Below are positions 22,044 through 26,376 of a DNA stretch of 26,376 nt, in pieces; positions within the stretch are counted from its first letter, which is position 1; the number at the start of each line of letters is the position of its first letter. The stretch comes from a virus: positions 1-26,376 of IMG/VR virus record IMGVR_UViG_3300028666_000375; one strand, 5' to 3'. A program made the position numbers and the translations under genes. A model generated the notes under the pieces. That model ran no database searches and had not been told where the DNA came from. It saw only the letters and a list, made by a program, of their open reading frames with translations.

Positions 22044-22373
22044 TTATACCTCAATAATTTCAAATTCGTTTCTATTAAATTTTCTTTCTGAATTACCAAA
22101 CCAGCTTTCATTTAGTGTAGGTATATAAACATCACGTAAAAAAGTAATAGCTGATACTTTATCTTTAAAATATATAGCATCTTTTTTTAGTGTAAAATCG
22201 CGTCTATCTATACCAACATCTGCCAATACTCGAAGACTTACTGTTAATAACCAATGATAACCGGCTATATTTGGATAAAAATAATCATATACTATTTGAC
22301 AGGTACTACTATATATATAAGTTCCTGTCTCTATATGGAGAATAACATACTTTTTCTTTTTTGGTTTAGTCAT
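22044..22373 (-). CDS. Array-family protein (YVILHIETGTYIYSS)
   Basis: Started at the ATG at 22373 (ATG ACT AAA, overlapping the upstream GAC TAA stop), giving 109 residues; the open frame to 22385 begins at a TTG in the upstream gene's tail. A short basic leader MTKPKKKK precedes YVILHIETGTYIYSS, and the end is NEFEIIEV. The middle has VDYFYPNIAGYHWLLTV-like aromatic content and RDFTLKKDAIYFKDKVSAIT. Confidence 0.86.
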   Translation of the reverse strand: MTKPKKKKYVILHIETGTYIYSSTCQIVYDYFYPNIAGYHWLLTVSLRVLADVGIDRRDFTLKKDAIYFKDKVSAITFLRDVYIPTLNESWFGNSERKFNRNEFEIIEV

Positions 22374-22629
22374 CTTCAATCTCAACTATTTCAAATAAAT
22401 AATGATATTCAGAAATACTATATCCTACTCCATTTATTATGACTGGCCAAGTAGTATGAAATAAAAAATTAGTAGCTTCATTTACATTAGTAAACTTAAT
22501 AGGTAATCTACCAATCATATTACCGCATAGTTCTTCTGGCGTGAACGGTGAGTAACGCTTATCTCCTTGACAAGTATAAATATAGTCACCAGTTTCAGCA
22601 CATCGTATAGTATACTTTTTGTTAGTCAT
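22366..22629 (-). CDS. Array-family small protein (YTIRCAETGDYIYTCQG)
   Basis: Started at the ATG at 22629, giving 87 residues. It begins MTNKKYTIRCAETGDYIYTC and ends LFEIVEIEDD. The EDD tail is the out-of-frame reading of the next gene's ATG ACT AA. Its own start uses the same trick against the metallophosphoesterase tail (FEDD). FTPEELCGNM in the middle parallels the S-F/P-E-E-(L/I) element of neighbours. Confidence 0.87.
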   Translation of the reverse strand: MTNKKYTIRCAETGDYIYTCQGDKRYSPFTPEELCGNMIGRLPIKFTNVNEATNFLFHTTWPVIINGVGYSISEYHYLFEIVEIEDD

Positions 22630-23311
22630 CTTCAAACACCTGAATAATACTTTTAGTTTCAGTATTTAAATCAAACAAAATTGGTTTATTTGTAGTAGCA
22701 TACCGTTCATCGCAAATAGAGGCATTAGCACACCACACATTATTTACTACCTCTGTTTTTCCACCATTTAGATGTATATGTCCAAATTGAAATAACAATA
22801 ATTCAGGTAAATCAAACTCAATCTTTTGTCTAATTTCAGGACATCCAACATTTTCACCGCGTAATACTCTGTCTAATATACCGTAAGCTGGGCCATGTGT
22901 AATTAAAACATTAGTATCAAGTGGTATTTTAGCCCAATGTTCCTTTGTATTAGAGCCATCTTTTTTGAGGTTAAATGCCCAATCATAAAACCACTTGGAA
23001 TAAGAAGAACCGTAGAACTTAATACCTTCTATAATAATAGACTCACTTTCTAAATAAATTACTCCGTTATCTACACATAATTGTTTAGCTTCTTTTGGAT
23101 ACCTTTCAAAAAAGAAATCATGATTTCCAACACAACAAATTTTATAAGTATGAGGAAACTTACCAAAGATACCAATTTCTTTTGAAACTTCGTGTAAATT
23201 ACCATTCATAGTAAAATCACCAGAATGGAGTAAAATATCTCCATCAGGCATTTTAATTTTATCTAATTGACAATGGGTATCACTAACACAAACTATTCTC
23301 AATACAGTCAT
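22622..23311 (-). CDS. Calcineurin-like metallophosphoesterase embedded in the array
   Basis: A 229-residue protein with the full metal-binding set: SDTH (D11, H13), SGDF (D32), GNHD (N63, H64), THGP (H139) and GHIH (H178, H180). The layout (VGNHDFFFERYP, GIKFYGSSYSKWFYDWAF, NVLITHGPAYGILDRVLRG) resembles the MPPED-type metallophosphoesterases, which hydrolyse phosphodiesters; the substrate here is unknown, possibly a nucleotide or a second messenger. GGGGAG lies just before the ATG. Its tail IIQVFEDD ends at the standard stop/start overlap, so it is chained into the array exactly as a paralog would be. Confidence 0.92.
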   Translation of the reverse strand: MTVLRIVCVSDTHCQLDKIKMPDGDILLHSGDFTMNGNLHEVSKEIGIFGKFPHTYKICCVGNHDFFFERYPKEAKQLCVDNGVIYLESESIIIEGIKFYGSSYSKWFYDWAFNLKKDGSNTKEHWAKIPLDTNVLITHGPAYGILDRVLRGENVGCPEIRQKIEFDLPELLLFQFGHIHLNGGKTEVVNNVWCANASICDERYATTNKPILFDLNTETKSIIQVFEDD

Positions 23312-23561
23312 TTACTCCCCTTTCGACAATTTCAAAAGTTTCATTAGATATAATCAATTCTGCGTCACATTCTGGATTTTTTTCATAATAGTTTAGTATA
23401 TACTCTAATAATATGTTCATTTCTCTTTTAGTTCCAGTAAGCCTTAAGTTTTTAACGCGTGGGTCATACCATCCATAAAATCCGCTTATTTTATTGTTTT
23501 CAATAACAAAATAAACATACACACTCTCTGGTATATATAATAATGAATACTTTTTATACAT
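23283..23561 (-). CDS. Array-family protein with C-terminal extension (YSLLYIPESVYVYF)
   Basis: A 92-residue protein starting MYKKYSLLYIPESVYVYFVI; the usual TGE is ESV. FEIVE is followed by RGVNDCIENSLC, because its frame runs 29 bases into the metallophosphoesterase gene. GGAG for its own start lies seven bases before the ATG in the VEY codons of the preceding gene. Function unknown. Confidence 0.84.
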   Translation of the reverse strand: MYKKYSLLYIPESVYVYFVIENNKISGFYGWYDPRVKNLRLTGTKREMNILLEYILNYYEKNPECDAELIISNETFEIVERGVNDCIENSLC

Positions 23562-23766
23562 GACTATACTCCACTATTTCAAATTCATAAGTTTCATTAC
23601 AAAAATTACGTGGTATAAAATTCAATAATTCTTCTATTTCTTCTTTATTACTCTCTATTTTATATCCAGGTTTATTGACGTATACAGTAGAACAATCAAA
23701 ATTACGATAAGCATACCTATAAAACCAAACATATTCTCCTGTTGGTATATACAATAATCTATACAT
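23554..23766 (-). CDS. Array-family small protein (YRLLYIPTGEYVWFY)
   Basis: A 70-residue, aromatic-rich protein starting MYRLLYIPTGEYVWFYRYAY and ending YEFEIVEYSHV. The middle (KPGYKIESNKEEIEELLNFI) aligns with the next gene downstream (NLRLTGTKREMNILLEYIL), both having a strand then an N/T-K-x-E-x-x-x-L-L helix, so the two form a duplicated pair. Confidence 0.87.
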   Translation of the reverse strand: MYRLLYIPTGEYVWFYRYAYRNFDCSTVYVNKPGYKIESNKEEIEELLNFIPRNFCNETYEFEIVEYSHV

Positions 23767-24073
23767 CAGGAACCTCCACTATCACAAATTCACAAAGTAA
23801 ATTACTCTCAAATCCTTTAAAAGTATAATTTCCTTTTGCTATCATTTTATCTAATATACTTTCAGTTGGTTGAGAAACTAAATAAGTGGCAAATTTTGGA
23901 AATGAAGAATGACTTAATAAGAAACATTTAGCTGAATAAGTAGAATGAAACTCGGCTTCTTCTTCTCCATAGTTTTTCCAGCCATGCCAATAATAATACA
24001 TACCACTCTTTTTGTGTGTTTGTTTATGTCCACGTAATGTTTCATCATGTAGTATAATTTTATATTTTGACAT
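23759..24073 (-). CDS. Degenerate array-family protein
   Basis: A 104-residue protein with MSKYKIILHDETLRGHKQTH at the start: the first strand of the signature is kept but PTGEY is lost, with an inserted RGHKQTHKKSGMYYYWHGW. The end CEFVIVEVPDV is standard. It either diverged or acquired an insertion in the signature hairpin. The middle has STYSAKCFLLSHSSFPKFAT. Confidence 0.8.
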   Translation of the reverse strand: MSKYKIILHDETLRGHKQTHKKSGMYYYWHGWKNYGEEEAEFHSTYSAKCFLLSHSSFPKFATYLVSQPTESILDKMIAKGNYTFKGFESNLLCEFVIVEVPDV

Positions 24074-24327
24074 TATTTAACCTTTATTAGTAAAAATTCA
24101 TTTTTAGATGTTTCAATCTTAATATCTTTAAATCCGGTATCTATATATACTTTATTTTCTTTTCTAACGCTTAAATATCTAAATATACTCCAAATATACC
24201 CATTAAATGTTGCTATTCTATCTGTTAAAAAATATGCTGGTGTTAAATCCCAGCTATCCATGGATATTACGCAACTTCTATACACATATTTTCCAGTAGG
24301 TATATGAAGAATGGCATATTTATTCAT
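24073..24327 (-). CDS. Array-family small protein (YAILHIPTGKYVYRS)
   Basis: An 84-residue protein starting MNKYAILHIPTGKYVYRSCV and ending NEFLLIKVK, a weak form of the C-terminal strand. Its ATG AAT AA start gives the NE stop of the upstream gene. The middle is Tyr/Trp-rich (TFNGYIWSIFRYLSVRKENK). The KV codons (AAA GTT) leave a poor ribosome binding site for the next gene. Confidence 0.86.
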   Translation of the reverse strand: MNKYAILHIPTGKYVYRSCVISMDSWDLTPAYFLTDRIATFNGYIWSIFRYLSVRKENKVYIDTGFKDIKIETSKNEFLLIKVK

Positions 24328-24622
24328 TTGTAATCTCTATTAGTTCAAATTCAGATTTCCACGCTTCTGTTATTTCTCTCATATTAACTGTAATATCTAT
24401 GTATTTAACCTTATAGCAATTTATAAAACTATCTTCTATCTGATATTTAGACCATTTAGAAGTGTCCTCGTTGTTTAAATAATATAAACAAGATTTATTA
24501 TCAATATTTTGAATACCAGAAACATATAATCCAGTAGGTATATGTAAAATCCTATACATCGCTCGGTATCTTACGTAAGTTCCTGTTGGTATATGAAGTA
24601 GTTTATAGTGTTTATCGTTCAT
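24320..24622 (-). CDS. Array-family protein with two N-terminal signatures in tandem
   Basis: A 100-residue protein that begins with HYKLLHIPTGTYVRYRA (5-21) and then at residue 22 repeats the module as MYRILHIPTGLYVSG before a normal middle and the end SEFELIEITNE. The first copy resembles the start of the gene at 25211-25432 (LLHIPTGTYV) also in DNA. The second ATG (24559) lacks a clear ribosome binding site, so the fusion is probably translated as one chain. It looks like the product of recombination between conserved 5' modules, with the body of one gene deleted. Confidence 0.87.
   Translation of the reverse strand: MNDKHYKLLHIPTGTYVRYRAMYRILHIPTGLYVSGIQNIDNKSCLYYLNNEDTSKWSKYQIEDSFINCYKVKYIDITVNMREITEAWKSEFELIEITNE
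24579..24600. repeat. 5' module repeat shared with 25398-25419
   Basis: Twenty-two bases containing CCTGTTGGTATATGAAGTA that encode LLHIPTGT on the - strand, identical at 25398-25419. The two copies lie in the first half of the tandem-signature gene and at the start of the first array gene. Confidence 0.75.
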
Positions 24623-24873
24623 ACTTTAACCTCTATGATTTCAAACTCAACATAATTCATAGCTGTTAGTATATCACTATTACCAAATATATCGCGGTTA
24701 ACTCTATTCTCTCTGACAGCAAATGTATAACCTTTTGGAAAAATTTTATCTAATGTTTGTTTAGGGTAGTTAGCCGGATAATCTGATAAATATCTATAAT
24801 AACTACCATCAAGTTCTACAACGGTGTGTAAATATAGTCCAGTTGGTATATGAAGTATTTTATATTTAATCAT
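24619..24873 (-). CDS. Array-family small protein (YKILHIPTGLYLHTV)
   Basis: An 84-residue protein starting MIKYKILHIPTGLYLHTVVE and ending VEFEIIEVKV. Start and upstream stop overlap as ATGA, with GAGG in the preceding EV codons. The middle includes RYLSDYPANYPKQTLDKIFP and a FAVRENRVNRDIFG loop. Function unknown. Confidence 0.88.
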   Translation of the reverse strand: MIKYKILHIPTGLYLHTVVELDGSYYRYLSDYPANYPKQTLDKIFPKGYTFAVRENRVNRDIFGNSDILTAMNYVEFEIIEVKV

Positions 24874-25214
24874 ACTTCAACCTCTATAATTTCAAATTCA
24901 GCAATTAGTAACGTTTCGTATCTTTTATCATCATCTTCCGTCACGTTTTGTATTAAGAAATCAATAAACGAATAATACCACTCATCCACATATTCAGGAT
25001 CATTATATAATGTTTCACCGACAAGTTTATGACATATAGCTTCTTTTTCTGAATCTAAACAGTTACCATCCTCATTAAATATAGGAGTGGTTAAGTAATT
25101 TTCCATTACAATTTCAAACTCTTTTTTAAACTTATCTAATGTAACGTTATCTTTAAGTTCGTCTGTAATAAAATATTCACCTGATAATAAATGAAGTATT
25201 TTATATTTACTCAT
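24870..25214 (-). CDS. Array-family protein (YKILHLLSGEYFITDE)
   Basis: A 114-residue, strongly acidic protein starting MSKYKILHLLSGEYFITDEL and ending AEFEIIEVEV with a TGA stop inside the next ATG (ATGA). The middle is largely helical and acidic (DNVTLDKFKKEFEIVMENYL, ICHKLVGETLYNDPEYVDEW). HLLSGE links it to HLLTGE in the gene at 2458-2883. The ribosome binding site GAGGA comes from VRI codons of the upstream gene. Confidence 0.87.
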   Translation of the reverse strand: MSKYKILHLLSGEYFITDELKDNVTLDKFKKEFEIVMENYLTTPIFNEDGNCLDSEKEAICHKLVGETLYNDPEYVDEWYYSFIDFLIQNVTEDDDKRYETLLIAEFEIIEVEV

Positions 25215-25432
25215 GTAGAAATCCTCACTGGTTCAAATTCACATCTATTTAGTTTACGTTGATGTTTTATTTTTTCATTTCTAAAATATGCTTTTATTTC
25301 TTTTAAAGAACCGAATATTTTTGGAGTTTCTTTTACGATACTTTCTCCCCAAACAGTCCATACATCTTTGCCATTCACATATATACTTGAAACATAGGTT
25401 CCTGTTGGTATATGAAGTAACTGGTATCTCAT
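25211..25432 (-). CDS. Array-family small protein, first of the first array
   Basis: A 73-residue protein starting MRYQLLHIPTGTYVSSIYVN and ending CEFEPVRIST. As in the gene at 15166-15582 the end has VRI instead of VEV, but GTG AGG ATT keeps GAGGA as ribosome binding site for the next gene. AAGGGAA precedes its own ATG, immediately after a terminator hairpin, so there is no visible promoter of its own. Confidence 0.86.
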   Translation of the reverse strand: MRYQLLHIPTGTYVSSIYVNGKDVWTVWGESIVKETPKIFGSLKEIKAYFRNEKIKHQRKLNRCEFEPVRIST

Positions 25433-25456
25433 ACTTCCCTTCTTTCTATAAAAAAA

Positions 25457-25483
25457 GAGGAGAAGCTTTTTAGGCTTCTCCCC
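25457..25483 (-). terminator. Intrinsic terminator before the first array
   Basis: GGAGAAGC pairs perfectly with GCTTCTCC around a seven-base loop, and the - strand continues into a run of T residues. It closes the transcript of the helix-turn-helix gene and lies only about 25 bases before the first array gene. Confidence 0.88.
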
Positions 25484-25501
25484 TATGTTAATTAGGCTTA
25501 A

Positions 25502-26182
25502 TTATGCCTTAATTGTGACTGTCATATGAGTATAACGGTCAGTATCAGCATTGTAATGAAGACCAAGATTATGGTAACTTGTATGGAAAAGAGTTACGAA
25601 ATTGTTAGCGATGTTTGCTGGAACCGAAGTACCGTAAAAAGCGTAGTCCCTAATACTTCGTGTAGAAGCTCCAACATGCTTAGCAATTTCAACCAAGGTC
25701 ATTTCAGAGCTGTAAATCTTATTAGCCAGAAGAACGTTGTAGGTCTTGCTGGCAGTACGAGCGGTAACGGTTTCCTTCATCTTCTTCATGGAAGTCTTTG
25801 AAACTGATACGATAGTGTTCTTGGTTGCCATTGAATTCTCCTTCGATATTTGTAGATTGGCGAGTAGTAATTTTTCATCCCCGGAGGAATACAAAATTGG
25901 TTTATTAATTACTTTGGCTGTAAAATTAGAACTTAAAAGAGAATCCACAGATGTATTTAGCAGTTTCGACAATTTGAATAGCCAATAAGTATCTGGGAAA
26001 ACAGTTCCTTCGAGCCATTGTGTAATTTCAGTGGATATAATAATTCCGGAACCCATTCCAGACAATTTTATAGCCAAAGAAGTTGGAGTATACTTTAATT
26101 CTGTCATTATTTTTTGTAAATTAGAAACCAAATTAGTTTCAACTTCTGTGAAAGACTCTGGTAATTGAACAGTATTAGTCAA
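25502..26182 (-). CDS. Two-part helix-turn-helix regulator with possible internal start
   Basis: A 226-residue frame starting at TTG, inside the upstream gene's last codons (GAC TAA in TTG ACT AA). Residues ~18-85 look like an XRE-type helix-turn-helix (NLQKIMTELKYTPTSLAIKL, TEITQWLEGTVFPDTYWLFK, LSKLLNTSVDSLL). Residues ~160-200 contain a second one (MTLVEIAKHVGASTRSIRDY). Residue 118 is an ATG with a near-perfect AGGAG six bases before it, so the C-terminal half (25502-25831, 109 residues) is probably also, or mainly, made on its own. Likely a transcriptional regulator; targets unknown. Confidence 0.75.
   Translation of the reverse strand: MTNTVQLPESFTEVETNLVSNLQKIMTELKYTPTSLAIKLSGMGSGIIISTEITQWLEGTVFPDTYWLFKLSKLLNTSVDSLLSSNFTAKVINKPILYSSGDEKLLLANLQISKENSMATKNTIVSVSKTSMKKMKETVTARTASKTYNVLLANKIYSSEMTLVEIAKHVGASTRSIRDYAFYGTSVPANIANNFVTLFHTSYHNLGLHYNADTDRYTHMTVTIKA
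25838..25842 (-). promoter_or_regulatory. Strong internal ribosome binding site (AGGAG)
   Basis: AGGAG lies six bases before an in-frame ATG (25829-25831) within the helix-turn-helix gene. It is stronger than the site at the TTG start of the long frame and suggests a separate 109-residue product starting MATKNTIVSVSKTSMKKMKE. Confidence 0.7.
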
Positions 26183-26375
26183 TTGAAATACCTGATGCTT
26201 TCAATAGTGTAATAAAGCTTTCTTTGGTATAAAGAACTTCGGACATTAAAAAAATATCACGATAAGTTTTTACACAAAGACCCTTATTAGTTCGTTTAAT
26301 AGAAAGAGAAAAACTATGATCACCAGGACTTTTAGTTAAGAAAGTTAGGATTTTATTGAGAGGCACATTGTTCAC
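26175..26375 (-). CDS. Protein of unknown function, 5' end outside or at window edge
   Basis: At least 66 residues (MNNVPLNKILTFLTKSPGDH, SFSLSIKRTNKGLCVKTYRD, ending LLKASGISID), with the start at or beyond the right edge. No motif is recognised. The stop overlaps the TTG start of the next gene in the same stop/start style used across the array. Confidence 0.6.
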   Translation of the reverse strand: MNNVPLNKILTFLTKSPGDHSFSLSIKRTNKGLCVKTYRDIFLMSEVLYTKESFITLLKASGISID

Positions 26376-26376
26376 T

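Noticed and set aside
11691-25432. Retron or diversity-generating retroelement producing the variable middles
   Set aside because: No reverse transcriptase motif (such as YxDD with its neighbours) and no template/variable repeat pair with adenine-specific changes was seen in the window.

Overview
The window looks like part of a low-GC, tightly packed phage genome. It carries a family-A DNA polymerase split over two genes, a DnaB-like helicase, a UvsW-like helicase, an ATP-dependent DNA ligase, a FliA-like sigma factor, homing-endonuclease-like genes, and almost no intergenic DNA. TAA, TAG and TGA are all used as stops, so the standard code applies. Clear GAGG/AGGAG ribosome binding sites argue for a host that uses Shine-Dalgarno initiation. 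The host cannot be named from this sequence.

Layout. Positions 1-2329 run on the + strand: a Pro/Thr/Ala-rich protein cut by the left edge, an acidic protein, a small protein resembling the array family, and a 28-residue membrane peptide. A bidirectional terminator at 2420-2448 separates these from everything else, which lies on the - strand. Read in transcription order (right to left), the - strand holds: two regulatory-looking genes (26375-25502) ending in a terminator; a long array of small paralogous genes interrupted by one metallophosphoesterase (25432-20789); a replication block with a zinc-ribbon/Vsr-like endonuclease, UvsW-like helicase, GIY-YIG endonuclease, DnaB-like helicase and an endonuclease fragment (20743-16328), closed by a UUCG-loop terminator; a second long array of paralogs (16285-11691); DNA ligase, two small genes and the exonuclease-containing half of the polymerase (11688-8257); then small genes, an adenine methyltransferase followed by a PD-(D/E)XK nuclease (a probable restriction-modification pair), the sigma factor, and the catalytic half of the polymerase (3163-4458), followed by two more array-type genes.

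The most striking content is a family of about 35 small proteins (mostly 65-140 residues). They share an N-terminal signature of the type YRILHIPTGEYLY and a C-terminal signature of the type FEIVEV, with an unrelated, variable middle. I do not recognise the family. The genes are chained by a recurring junction. The codons for the C-terminal 'EV' (GAG GTN) are at the same time the Shine-Dalgarno site of the next gene, and the stop codon of one gene is often supplied out of frame by the first three codons of the next (for example ATGAGTAA). One member is broken by an in-frame TGA, one has two N-terminal signatures in tandem, and two carry N-terminal extensions. This looks like an actively duplicating, recombining cassette array of probable host-interaction proteins; the function is inference only.

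Functionally, the replication genes form a self-contained set (polymerase halves, two helicases, ligase) interleaved with selfish endonucleases and accessory cassettes. The sigma factor probably redirects host RNA polymerase to phage promoters, though no promoter consensus could be identified here.
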